Origin: UBA1181 sp045600225
GTDB lineage: Bacteria; Bacteroidota; Bacteroidia; Bacteroidales; Paludibacteraceae
Direction: 5' to 3'
Assembly: GCA_045600225.1 (NCBI GenBank)
Contig: JAZRXL010000055.1
Coordinates: forward strand, 23,665-87,664
DNA length: 64,000 nucleotides
Shown in pieces: positions 41,746-50,299 of the stretch (its first letter is position 1; the number at the start of each line of letters is the position of its first letter). The notes beneath the pieces are model-generated. The model was not told the origin of the DNA and did not search any database. It worked only from the letters and a program-made list of their open reading frames with translations. A program made the translations under genes and the position numbers.

Positions 41746-43935
41746 ATGGCAATTATGAGGTTCAATGCACTGCGTGAATTGTATCGCAGGCGTCCCAAAG
41801 AGATTCAGACTCCGTCTGATAAGTTAGCCGATTACTATGCAATTAATGTTTTTACAAAGGACAAGATGAGAGAGTATTTGTCCAAAGATGCATTCAATGC
41901 ATTTGTAGAAGCAGTAGAAAGAGGCGTTTTGTTCGATAGAAATGTCGCTGATCAAATTGCTACTGGTATGCGTAAGTGGGCAAGAGAGAGAGGAGCAACG
42001 CATTACACTCACTGGTTTCAGCCTCTTACCGATGGTACTGCGGAAAAACACGATGGTTTCATCGATTTTGATGAAAATGCCGATGTGATTGAACGTTTCT
42101 CTGGTAAATTGCTAATCCAACAAGAACCAGACGCTTCTTCATTCCCTAATGGAGGTATCCGTAATACTTTCGAGGCTAGAGGTTACACTGCATGGGACCT
42201 TTCGTCTCCTGCTTTCGTTGTTGGATCAACACTATGTATCCCAACCATCTTCATCTCTTATACAGGTGAGGCATTAGACTATAAGACACCTTTGTTGAAA
42301 GCTATCTCTGCAGTTGATAAAGCGGCTGTTGCTGTTTGCCAATACTTTGATAAGAATGTTATGAAGGTAAATACCAACTTGGGTTGGGAACAGGAATATT
42401 TCTTGGTGGATTCGGCTCTTTATGATGCTAGACCAGACCTTTGTATGACGGGTAGAACTTTGATGGGACACGCTTCTGCAAAGGACCAACAGTTGGATGA
42501 TCACTATTTCGGATCTATTCCGGAGCGCGTTACTGCCTATATGAGAGAGGTGGAGTTTGAGGCTCATAAGTTGGGCATCCCTTTGAAAACAAGACACAAT
42601 GAGGTAGCTCCAAATCAATTTGAGTTTGCTCCAATTTATGAAGAGGCCAACCTCGCTAATGACCATAACCAGTTGATGATGGATCTGATGAAGCGTATCG
42701 CTCGTAAACATCATTTCCAGGTGTTATTGCACGAGAAACCATTTGCAAGTGTAAATGGATCGGGTAAGCATAACAACTGGTCGTTGACTACTGATACAGG
42801 TATCAACTTGCTTTCTCCTGCTAAGAATCCAAAGGGTAACCTTTTGTTCTTGACCTTCTTGGTGAATGTAATGGCAGCTGTATACAAACATCAGGATTTG
42901 TTGAGGGCATCTATTATGAGTGCCGGTAACACTTATAGATTAGGAGCTAACGAGGCACCTCCTGCTATCTTGTCAGTCTTCTTAGGAAAGAACTTGTCTT
43001 CCATGTTGGATAATCTTGCTAACCAGGTGGGTGATAGCAAGATGACACCTGCAGAAAAGACTGCTTTGAAGTTGGGTATTGCCCGTATTCCTGATATCAT
43101 GTTGGATAATACGGATAGAAACCGTACCTCTCCATTTGCTTTCACTGGAAACCGATTTGAGTTCCGTGCTGTAGGATCGTCTGCCAACTGTGCAGCTTCC
43201 ATCATCGCTTTGGATGCGTCAGTTGCTCATCAGTTGAATGAGTTTAGAACAGAAGTGGACGCTTTGATCGCAAAAGGAAAAGGTAAGGACGAGGCAATCT
43301 TCCAAGTATTGAAGAAACTGATTGTTGAATCTAAGGCAGTTCGTTTTGAAGGTGATGGTTATTCAGAAGAGTGGAAGAAAGAGGCTTCTAAGAGAGGATT
43401 GTCGAATATTACCAGTGCTCCAGAGGCAATTGGTAAATATTTGGATCAAGCATCAAGAGATGTCCTTTTGGGCGAGAATATCTTTAATGAGGTAGAGTTG
43501 CACGGTCGTGTAGAGGTTGAGTATGAGAAGTTCTCAAAGAAGGTGCAGATAGAATCTCGTACTTTGGGAGATATCGCATTAAATCATATAGTTCCAACAG
43601 CAGTCTCGTATCAAAATCGTTTGATTGAGAATTTGTGTGGTTTGAAACAATTATTCTCGGAAAGTGAATATGAAGAGTTGTCGGAAGATAGAAAGGATTT
43701 GATTCGTGAAATCTCATTGCATGTCACTGCTATCAAGAAGTTGTTGAAGAGAATGACTGATGAGAGAAGACAGGCAAACACTTCTGAAACAGAGGAGAAG
43801 AAGGCTGAGGTTTACGACAAGGTGGTACGTCCTACAATGGATGAAATACGCTCTCATATCGATGCCCTTGAATTGGTGATCGATGATGATATGTGGCCAT
43901 TGCCTAAATATAGAGAATTGCTTTTCGCAAGATGA
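41746..43935 (+). CDS. glnN: Glutamine synthetase type III
   Basis: Cytosolic ammonia-assimilating enzyme of 729 residues, joining glutamate and ammonium with ATP. The type III family is larger than GSI (about 450) and typical of Bacteroidota; length and motifs agree: WEQEYFLVDSALYDARPDL, TRHNEVAPNQFEFAPIYEEA, NGSGKHNNWSLTTDTG, RNRTSPFAFTGNRFEFRAVG. The C-terminal helices (about 600-729) belong to the family. The upstream 275 bp hold two inverted repeats and a -7 box, so nitrogen control is likely. A strong terminator follows. Confidence 0.96.
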   Translation: MAIMRFNALRELYRRRPKEIQTPSDKLADYYAINVFTKDKMREYLSKDAFNAFVEAVERGVLFDRNVADQIATGMRKWARERGATHYTHWFQPLTDGTAEKHDGFIDFDENADVIERFSGKLLIQQEPDASSFPNGGIRNTFEARGYTAWDLSSPAFVVGSTLCIPTIFISYTGEALDYKTPLLKAISAVDKAAVAVCQYFDKNVMKVNTNLGWEQEYFLVDSALYDARPDLCMTGRTLMGHASAKDQQLDDHYFGSIPERVTAYMREVEFEAHKLGIPLKTRHNEVAPNQFEFAPIYEEANLANDHNQLMMDLMKRIARKHHFQVLLHEKPFASVNGSGKHNNWSLTTDTGINLLSPAKNPKGNLLFLTFLVNVMAAVYKHQDLLRASIMSAGNTYRLGANEAPPAILSVFLGKNLSSMLDNLANQVGDSKMTPAEKTALKLGIARIPDIMLDNTDRNRTSPFAFTGNRFEFRAVGSSANCAASIIALDASVAHQLNEFRTEVDALIAKGKGKDEAIFQVLKKLIVESKAVRFEGDGYSEEWKKEASKRGLSNITSAPEAIGKYLDQASRDVLLGENIFNEVELHGRVEVEYEKFSKKVQIESRTLGDIALNHIVPTAVSYQNRLIENLCGLKQLFSESEYEELSEDRKDLIREISLHVTAIKKLLKRMTDERRQANTSETEEKKAEVYDKVVRPTMDEIRSHIDALELVIDDDMWPLPKYRELLFAR

Positions 43936-43951
43936 TTTGTCTTGATAACGA

Positions 43952-43995
43952 AAATCGGCGGGTTCAACCAATGGGTGGAACTCGCCGATTTCTTT
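43952..43995. terminator. Bidirectional terminator between glnN and ispE
   Basis: AAATCGGCG (43952-43960) pairs with CGCCGATTT (43983-43991), the stem extending inward with one mismatch and one G-U pair. A-rich and T-rich flanks serve both convergent genes. Confidence 0.85.
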
Positions 43996-44019
43996 ATAGG
44001 TTCTATTGGAATTTGTTTC

Positions 44020-44832
44020 TTAAAGATAATCTTGAAAAACAAATGATTGAGGGAAAAGATGTTTCAAATCGACAGCTTCTTTAAAAAGTCCGAATACGGA
44101 AGATCCGGAACCCGACATGGAAGCATAAACGGCACCTTGTTCATATAAAGTGTTTTTTATTCCTTCGATGGAAGGGTGTTGCGGAAATACACTGTATTCG
44201 AAATCATTGACTATCGAATTTTTCCAAGTATCCATCGGTTGTTTTATTTTCTCTTTGACGGGAACTTCCGTTTTCTTTGGTTTAATCAAAGAATAAGCCT
44301 CTTTAGTAGAGATAAATACTTCTGGTTTTACGAGAACCATAAAGGTACCTTTAAGGGAAATGTCTACCGGTTCGAATATGTTTCCAATACCAGTGGCATA
44401 GGTGGGTTGGTTTCTTACGAAGAAGGGACAATCGGCACCTAATTTAGATGCGTAATTTTCAAGTTGCTCTAAGGAAAGGCCCAAAGAGAAGAGTTCGTTT
44501 AATGCTTTTAGGGTAAAGGCGGCATCAGCAGAACCTCCACCCAAACCTGCGCCGAAAGGAATCAGTTTTTTCAAATAGATATCGACGTTTGGAATGGAGA
44601 AATCGGCGGCTAATAATCTGTAAGCCTTCATGATAAGGTTGTCATTGGTGTCACCGTCAATCTCAATTCCCGATATGTGAAGTTGAGTCTTTTCTTCGTT
44701 GGATTCGACAATTTCTAGCACATCTTTTACCGGAATAGGATAGAAAACGCTTTCAAGATTATGATAGTTGTCGGGTCTTTTCTCTGTGATATTAAGACCA
44801 ATGTTAATTTTTGCGTTAGGAAATACAACCAT
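44020..44832 (-). CDS. ispE: 4-(cytidine 5'-diphospho)-2-C-methyl-D-erythritol kinase
   Basis: GHMP-family kinase of 270 residues in the MEP isoprenoid pathway, phosphorylating CDP-methylerythritol with ATP. N-terminus VVFPNAKINIGLNI matches the family start, followed by the ATP motif PFGAGLGGGSADAAFTLK and the C-terminal SMSGSGSSVFGLF. Start 44832 is the ATG that opens this region; 44889 would add an unlikely leader peptide. A TACCTTTG -7 box lies at 44930-44937 on this strand. It shares its pathway with dxs at 35118. Confidence 0.95.
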   Translation of the reverse strand: MVVFPNAKINIGLNITEKRPDNYHNLESVFYPIPVKDVLEIVESNEEKTQLHISGIEIDGDTNDNLIMKAYRLLAADFSIPNVDIYLKKLIPFGAGLGGGSADAAFTLKALNELFSLGLSLEQLENYASKLGADCPFFVRNQPTYATGIGNIFEPVDISLKGTFMVLVKPEVFISTKEAYSLIKPKKTEVPVKEKIKQPMDTWKNSIVNDFEYSVFPQHPSIEGIKNTLYEQGAVYASMSGSGSSVFGLFKEAVDLKHLFPQSFVFQDYL

Positions 44833-45015
44833 TGAGTTTGATAGTTTGTTAGTTGATGTTTCAAGTATATTTTTAGCATAAAAACACAAAAAAAAGAGTC
44901 TTGATTTATGAATTATTGCATATTCAAAACAAAGGTATGTATTTTAATTCTCTTTTTTCGATAAAAAATCTGTTATTTTTATCGGTTTATTTGGATTTTT
45001 TTGAAATAAAATCAC

Positions 45016-45023
45016 TATATTTG
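45016..45023 (+). promoter_or_regulatory. -7 box of the UspA gene
   Basis: TATATTTG; TTTG at 44990-44993 is 22 bp upstream. The start codon at 45078 has GGAGGAG (45064-45070), one of the few strong ribosome binding sites in the window. Confidence 0.5.
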
Positions 45024-45077
45024 AAACGCAATAATATCTTAGACAGAGTAGACATTTAATAATGGAGGAGTAGGGAT

Positions 45078-46187
45078 ATGGATGATACTTTAGTAACGGT
45101 AGCAATACATACATACGAGAAGGCGCAGGTTTTGCGATCTGTCCTTGAAATCCATGGTATAGATGTCTTTATGCAGGATGTGAATCCGATATTGCCGGCG
45201 ATGTCTTTGGGAATGAGGGTGAAGATACGTCAGAGTGATTTGGATAGAGCATTGGATATTATTGAGAATATGAAAAATGCTGATGCGGTTTCTAGCGCTT
45301 TGAACGAAAAGGGAGTGTTGTTGATGCCCGTTGATTTTTCAGATTATTCTTTGAAATTGTGTGAGTTTGGATTTCGCGTTGCAGATTCATTGGGGTTGAG
45401 TCCCATCTTGTTCCACACCTATACGGTGCAGAAGACGGTGATGGCGACCATCGGAGATGCTTATGCAACGAAGAAGGATGAAGCAAATAAGAAACAGGCA
45501 GAGGAAGAGGCGACAGAGAATATGAATCGCTTGAAATCCGTTATTGATGCTAAGATTGCTTCAAAAGAAATTCCAAATGTTTCGTATAGAAGTGCTATCA
45601 GGGAAGGAATTCCGGAGGAGCAGATTCTCGAGTATGCGCGATTGATACATCCTGTTGCCATTGTTATGGGGACGAGAGGAAGTAATCAGAAGGATTTGGA
45701 TTTGATTGGTAGTGTGACTGCGGAGGTAATGGAGAGAGCAAAGGTTCCGGTATTTACTATTCCAGCTAATTCGCACATTACAAACTTCGATGGAATTAAG
45801 AATATTGCATGTTCTACGAACTTTGATGATGAGGATATCGAATCGTACGATATGTTCCTAAAGCAGGTGGATCGATTGATACCAGGAGGAGCCTCGGTAC
45901 ATTTCATTCATTACGAGTCGAAAGATGATGCTTGGGCTTCTATCAAGTTGAGAGGAATGAAAGATCATTTTGCGGAAAAGTATCCGAAGTTAAAGATTGA
46001 GTATCATTTGTTGGACGATTCGGATATGTTGACGGCGTATGATGTGTTTATTCGTCAGAATAGCATTGATATCATATCGTTGACCACGCACCGAAGAAGT
46101 TTGTTGACAAGAATGTTTAATCCGAGTATGGCTCGAAAAATCGTGTTCCATACCAATACACCGATGTTGGTGTTTCATGTTGAATAA
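45078..46187 (+). CDS. DUF2007-UspA fusion, universal stress protein
   Basis: Cytosolic protein of 369 residues joining two modules. The first 70 residues are DUF2007-like (VTVAIHTYEKAQVLRSVLEI and SLGMRVKIRQSDLDRALDII), a presumed signal module. Two UspA domains follow: one at about 78-230 (VLLMPVDFSDYSLKLCEFG; nucleotide motif VMGTRGSNQKDLDLIGSVTAEVME) and one from about 238 (NIACSTNFDDEDIESYDMFL, IISLTTHRRSLLTRMFNPSMA). In Usp the G-x2-G-x9-G pattern indicates ATP binding; the first domain fits (GTRGSNQ...GSVT), the second is degenerate. This fusion suggests a stress sensor. Confidence 0.86.
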   Translation: MDDTLVTVAIHTYEKAQVLRSVLEIHGIDVFMQDVNPILPAMSLGMRVKIRQSDLDRALDIIENMKNADAVSSALNEKGVLLMPVDFSDYSLKLCEFGFRVADSLGLSPILFHTYTVQKTVMATIGDAYATKKDEANKKQAEEEATENMNRLKSVIDAKIASKEIPNVSYRSAIREGIPEEQILEYARLIHPVAIVMGTRGSNQKDLDLIGSVTAEVMERAKVPVFTIPANSHITNFDGIKNIACSTNFDDEDIESYDMFLKQVDRLIPGGASVHFIHYESKDDAWASIKLRGMKDHFAEKYPKLKIEYHLLDDSDMLTAYDVFIRQNSIDIISLTTHRRSLLTRMFNPSMARKIVFHTNTPMLVFHVE

Positions 46188-46206
46188 GAAAGTTTAGAAA
46201 GATAAA

Positions 46207-47184
46207 GTGGTGTTGAAAGATAAGTTGAAATATTTTGTGCTGTTGCCATTGACAGTGGTCTTTTGCGATTGTACAAATGCAGAAGGGAGCGAACGAGTTC
46301 CTGAAAAAGTTTTTGAAGATTCTTTGTTGCAAGTGAACTACGCTCCTAAAATTCCAAGTTCTTTTACTATTTTTGGAGAGAATGTGGATTTGACGAACTA
46401 CTATTTGAGAGAGCGTTTTGATCGAGAATTGATGAGTTTCAGTTATTGGCATTCTCAAATTTTCTTAATCGTAAAGCGAGCAAACAAGTTTTTTCCTATA
46501 ATAGAGCCTATCCTCAAGCGTGAAGGGGTACCTGATGATTTCAAGTATTTGGCTTTGATTGAAAGTAATTTGGATCAACGAGCTTTGTCGCCTGCAAAGG
46601 CTGCTGGTATGTGGCAGATTTTGGCAACAACAGGACAAGAGAGTGGTTTGGTAGTGAATGATGATGTGGATGAGAGATACAATTTGGAAAAAGCCACAGT
46701 TGTTGCTTGTCAATATTTAAAGCGTACTTATGAGTTGACACAGAGTTGGGCGTTGGCTGCTGCTGCGTATAATTCTGGAAGAGCCAGAGTGTTGAAACAG
46801 ATGGAGATGCAGCAAACAAATAACTATTTTGACATGCTTTTTGGTGAAGAGACCAATCGTTATGTGTTTCGCATTATGATGGCTAAATATGTGATGGAAA
46901 ATCTTCAACAATTTGGCTTTATGCTTGAAAAGGAGGATTTGTACTATATGGTCGATTCGGATGTGGTGAAAGTAGATTCTACGGTTGATAATTTGACAGA
47001 TTTTGCAAAAACTCATGGTATTACCTACCAGTTGTTGAAAGATGCCAATCCGTGGTTGAGATCAAATAGGATTTTGAATAAAGAGAGAAAAGAGTTCTAT
47101 ATAAAAATACCAAAAGTGGATGATTTGCGTTATTCTCCAGAGAGAATAAAGGTCCACAATGGTAGATGGGTGATTAACCCTTAA
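46207..47184 (+). CDS. Lytic transglycosylase (SLT domain) lipoprotein-like
   Basis: Peptidoglycan-cleaving enzyme of 325 residues. Signal sequence LKYFVLLPLTVVFCDC suggests a lipoprotein anchored in the outer membrane. The SLT domain (about 95-215) has the catalytic Glu in LALIESNLDQRALSPAKAAG with MWQILATTG and the closing AAAAYNSGRARV. The C-terminal stretch (about 255-315, VDNLTDFAKTHGITYQLLK) resembles a LysM module, giving an MltD-like layout. Start codon GTG at 46207. Neighbours on the strand are an unknown exported protein and FtsB/DivIC, so a role in cell wall growth is plausible. Confidence 0.88.
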   Translation: MVLKDKLKYFVLLPLTVVFCDCTNAEGSERVPEKVFEDSLLQVNYAPKIPSSFTIFGENVDLTNYYLRERFDRELMSFSYWHSQIFLIVKRANKFFPIIEPILKREGVPDDFKYLALIESNLDQRALSPAKAAGMWQILATTGQESGLVVNDDVDERYNLEKATVVACQYLKRTYELTQSWALAAAAYNSGRARVLKQMEMQQTNNYFDMLFGEETNRYVFRIMMAKYVMENLQQFGFMLEKEDLYYMVDSDVVKVDSTVDNLTDFAKTHGITYQLLKDANPWLRSNRILNKERKEFYIKIPKVDDLRYSPERIKVHNGRWVINP

Positions 47185-47218
47185 TTGTTTTTATTGTTTA
47201 AGGTTATTATAGTAGATT

Positions 47219-47689
47219 ATGAATAGAGTAGTTAAATATCTTTTGATTTTGGGATTGCTTTTGGGAGTAAATGCAGTCTCTGCCCAAGATTCTGAAGCAA
47301 ATTTCCGCTCTTTTAGAGAGACAAAGGGAGTTGTGTCAAGTAAGGATAAGGGTGTTTATGTTTGGGGACCTTGGCAACAAAGTTCCACAGTATTCTCACT
47401 CAACATTTCCCAAAAGATGATTTTGGTGAATGACCGTGTGAACAATAAGATCACAAAGTATGCTATCTACGATAATCCTCAAAAATGGACAGTGAAAAAG
47501 GATTATAAGTACATTAACTTTGAATGTATGGAGAATAATACTATGGAGAAGTATTTCATTAGACTTTATGAATATGAGTCTGGTGAGTTCCGTATCACTA
47601 TTATGTCTCCTTCAAATGCAGTTCGTTACTCTGTTGTTTATATGAAAGATGATGAAATGCAGTCTGTAAGCTTTGAAGATGTAGAATAA
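47219..47689 (+). CDS. Hypothetical exported protein
   Basis: Unrecognised 156-residue protein with a signal peptide (YLLILGLLLGVNAVSAQD) and a small beta-rich domain (KGVYVWGPWQQSSTVFSL, ITKYAIYDNPQKWTVKK). It lies between a lytic transglycosylase and a FtsB/DivIC homologue on the same strand, which suggests an envelope role but proves none. Confidence 0.72.
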   Translation: MNRVVKYLLILGLLLGVNAVSAQDSEANFRSFRETKGVVSSKDKGVYVWGPWQQSSTVFSLNISQKMILVNDRVNNKITKYAIYDNPQKWTVKKDYKYINFECMENNTMEKYFIRLYEYESGEFRITIMSPSNAVRYSVVYMKDDEMQSVSFEDVE

Positions 47690-47746
47690 TCATTATATGT
47701 GGAAATAGGATACACTCGTGTTCCTGTTTCCATTTTCTTTACAATT

Positions 47747-48064
47747 ATGGAATTAAAAGTTACAAAGGAAAAGGTATTTGAAATTGTGAAAAAGATAGTA
47801 ACCAACAAGTATCTGTTGGCTTGTACTATCGCCTTATTATGGTTCTTGTTTTTGGATTCTCACACCATTCTTGATTATTACGAATTGCGCCTTCAACATA
47901 ATAGTATCGAAAAGGAGATCGCTTATTATCGTAATTTGAGTAAGGATAGTCAGGAGAAAATGACTCAGTTGGAATCTGACATGTCAAGTTTGGAAAAGTT
48001 TGCCAGAGAGCAATTCCTAATGAAACGCTCTGATGAAGATATTTTTCTATTCGAAGAGAAGTGA
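47747..48064 (+). CDS. FtsB/DivIC-family cell division protein
   Basis: Bitopic septum protein of 105 residues. A short cytoplasmic stretch leads to one membrane helix (YLLACTIALLWFLFLDSH) and a periplasmic coiled coil (LRLQHNSIEKEIAYYRNLSK, EKMTQLESDMSSLEKFAREQ), ending with the family pattern REQFLMKRSDEDIFLFEE. This is the size of FtsB/DivIC proteins, which bridge FtsQ and FtsL. Start 47747 was chosen over GTG 47699. The stop lies 14 bp from the convergent hydrolase gene. Confidence 0.88.
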   Translation: MELKVTKEKVFEIVKKIVTNKYLLACTIALLWFLFLDSHTILDYYELRLQHNSIEKEIAYYRNLSKDSQEKMTQLESDMSSLEKFAREQFLMKRSDEDIFLFEEK

Positions 48065-48078
48065 AAATTACTGATATT

Positions 48079-48825
48079 TTATATTTCGATTGTCAAACCG
48101 TCGTAGGCAAAATATACTCGGTTTGGCAATTTTTTTTGTGCCTTTGCGTGTGGACCTAAACTATGTGTCATGTGCACGAAATAGGTCTCCTTTGGTTGCA
48201 GTTTCTCTACAATCTCCAAAGCTCCATCTATATTGATATGAGAGAAATGAGGCTCCCAGCGTAGCGCATCCATCACCAACACATCCAATCCTTTCAATTT
48301 CTCTAACTCAGCTTCCTCTATAGTGCTGAAATCTGTGATATAAGCGAAGTTTTTTATTCTATAACCGAATACTGGTAATTGGTAGTGCTTTATGTTTATA
48401 GGTGTTACCTCTATATCATCTATCATAAACTTTTTGTCTGTGATAATATGGGTTTCCAATTGAGGAATGCCTTTGTAATCGTTATTGAAACAGTAGGAGA
48501 AAACATTATGGATGGCATCATGCGTCTCCTCGTTGGAGTAGATTCTCACATTCCCATAAGGACGTAAATCGTCTAATCCCAATATGTGATCCATGTGCTT
48601 GTGTGTTAACAAGATGGCATCAATCTTTTTTAGTCCTGCTCTCAGTGCTTGTTGTCTGAAATCGGGACCGCAATCCAATAGGATGTTCTTCCCGTTCACC
48701 TCTAAAAGAGAGGAGCAACGAAGTCTCTTATCTTTCGGATCGGTCGATCTGCAAGTCTCGCAGTCGCATCCTATATAGGGTACACCTGTAGAGGTCCCAG
48801 TTCCTAAAAATGTAAGTTTCATCAT
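48079..48825 (-). CDS. MBL-fold metallo-hydrolase (PhnP/RNase Z-like)
   Basis: Metal-dependent hydrolase of 248 residues with a metallo-beta-lactamase fold. Motifs: GTSTGVPYIGCDCETCRS (short Cys-rich loop), ILLDCGPDFRQQA, LLTHKHMDHILGLDDLRPY (the HxHxDH site as HKHMDH), and HVMDALRWEPHFSHINI plus FVHMTHSLG at the end. The pattern fits PhnP-like phosphodiesterases, whose substrate outside phosphonate operons is unknown; no phosphonate genes are here. The start overlaps the SpoIID-like stop by 4 bp. Confidence 0.85.
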   Translation of the reverse strand: MMKLTFLGTGTSTGVPYIGCDCETCRSTDPKDKRLRCSSLLEVNGKNILLDCGPDFRQQALRAGLKKIDAILLTHKHMDHILGLDDLRPYGNVRIYSNEETHDAIHNVFSYCFNNDYKGIPQLETHIITDKKFMIDDIEVTPINIKHYQLPVFGYRIKNFAYITDFSTIEEAELEKLKGLDVLVMDALRWEPHFSHINIDGALEIVEKLQPKETYFVHMTHSLGPHAKAQKKLPNRVYFAYDGLTIEI

Positions 48826-50138
48826 AACGATCTCTTGTAAAGTGAATAAACGGAAGAGTTAGGATAGTAATGACTTAAAATTTTTTGGTATTCAATTCCC
48901 TTGCTTGCCATTACTGCTGCACCTATCTGGCATAGACCCACTCCGTGTCCCCATCCGGCACCTTTTAGTTTAAAGATGCAAGTGCCATTCTTCATCTCTT
49001 TTCTTACGATGAATGCGGAACTATATAAGTGGGAAGTGGATAGAGCCTTTCGTATCTCCAATTCCTTGCCAATAACCATGCACTTCTTATCTCCCACTAT
49101 TTTTAGCTCGATAATTCGGCCCGAAGCACCTCTTTTTAGTGGAATCAAGTCTTGGATGTTTCCGAAGTCAATGTCCGTCTTCTCTAATACCAATTTTGAT
49201 ATCTCCTCCTGGGTATAGACAACCTCCCATCTGTAGAAATCGGGAGTCTCTTGGTCGTAGTTGTTAAGAACCTGGGAAAGCACCTTCTTGTCCCTTGTGT
49301 TGCAGTACGATGGATGTTCTGTCATAATCCAATCCTCTGCATTCTTTTCTTGGGTTAAATCGGGTAGTTTTGCCTCCTCAGAATCTGCTACGGGTAGCAA
49401 GTAAGGATGATGCACCTCTTCCCAACAGTTCTCAAAAAGTTCTGTGGCACCTCCGCATGATTTGTAGAAGCGTGCGTCGCATATGGCATCGTTGTAGGCC
49501 AACACTTGTCCGTAAGTGGCTTTGATGGCCTCTTTTACAGCCTCTGTCGTGGCTTTGTTGATACCTTGATAGCGTTGACAATGGTCGTCTGCACAAACAT
49601 CAAAAAGCGTATGGTCTTGATGATCATACCATTTTATGATCTTATCATCGGTAAAAGTCATACCATTGGAGTTGGATGATACCTTCTTGTCTTCTAATTT
49701 GTTTAGCAACCAACTGCGAGAAATCACAGCATGCGCTTTTAGTAGTTCTAGTGAGGATGTGGCACTCATTTCAGAAGAGATGACACTAGTAAGATAATCT
49801 TCCACACGAACGATGTTGATCGCTTGAATCTTATTGTCGATAACAATGAATTTAAGATCTCCATTGAAACTTTGGTCCTCTTTCCTTTCCCAGTGAAATT
49901 TGATACCGATGACAACATCTTTCAAATCGAAATAGTCGGTTGGATTATGGGAAGAAAAGGTTAGGGAAGTGTGTGATTTCCCGTTGAAAACGATTTTGTT
50001 ATCAGATATGTGAACAGTTTGTGCTCCTGATAGATTACCACCTTCCTCTGATGAGTAGTTGCCGTGAAGTACAAACTCTATTTTCTCGCTTAAAACGATA
50101 CCAACCTGAATGGTGGGTTCTGACGCGTATTGCTTCAT
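48822..50138 (-). CDS. SpoIID/LytB-domain protein
   Basis: Protein of 438 residues with a SpoIID/LytB domain (PF08486). In spore formers SpoIID cleaves glycan strands stripped of stem peptides; LytB enhances amidase action. In non-spore formers such as this one the role is presumably in wall turnover. The domain contains the family run IVRVEDYLTSVISSEMSATS, LLKAHAVISRSWLLNK, FYKSCGGATELFENCW and GWGHGVGLCQIGAAVMA. The start at 50138 (MKQYASEPTIQVG) is preferred; no signal peptide is visible, which is odd for a wall enzyme. Translationally coupled to the MBL hydrolase gene. Confidence 0.87.
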   Translation of the reverse strand: MKQYASEPTIQVGIVLSEKIEFVLHGNYSSEEGGNLSGAQTVHISDNKIVFNGKSHTSLTFSSHNPTDYFDLKDVVIGIKFHWERKEDQSFNGDLKFIVIDNKIQAINIVRVEDYLTSVISSEMSATSSLELLKAHAVISRSWLLNKLEDKKVSSNSNGMTFTDDKIIKWYDHQDHTLFDVCADDHCQRYQGINKATTEAVKEAIKATYGQVLAYNDAICDARFYKSCGGATELFENCWEEVHHPYLLPVADSEEAKLPDLTQEKNAEDWIMTEHPSYCNTRDKKVLSQVLNNYDQETPDFYRWEVVYTQEEISKLVLEKTDIDFGNIQDLIPLKRGASGRIIELKIVGDKKCMVIGKELEIRKALSTSHLYSSAFIVRKEMKNGTCIFKLKGAGWGHGVGLCQIGAAVMASKGIEYQKILSHYYPNSSVYSLYKRSL

Positions 50139-50251
50139 ATAATTTTCTTTTTGTGTAAAATTATTAAAAAAATGATTGGGAAACAAAAATTTTGATGTCC
50201 ATTTGATGTCTGATTGAAGCCTTTCAATCTAAAATCGGATTGGGTATTTTA

Positions 50252-50281
50252 TTTGATAATCGCAAAAACTTATTAACTTTG
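50252..50281 (+). promoter_or_regulatory. Promoter of the acyltransferase gene
   Basis: TTTG (50252-50255), an 18-bp spacer and TAACTTTG (50274-50281); start codon 19 bp further. Confidence 0.6.
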
Positions 50282-50299
50282 TTGTCTCAATAAACAGCA

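Noticed and set aside
43952..43995. tRNA T-arm-like GGTTCAACC between glnN and ispE
   Set aside because: No acceptor stem, D-arm or anticodon arm; the segment folds into a simple bidirectional terminator.
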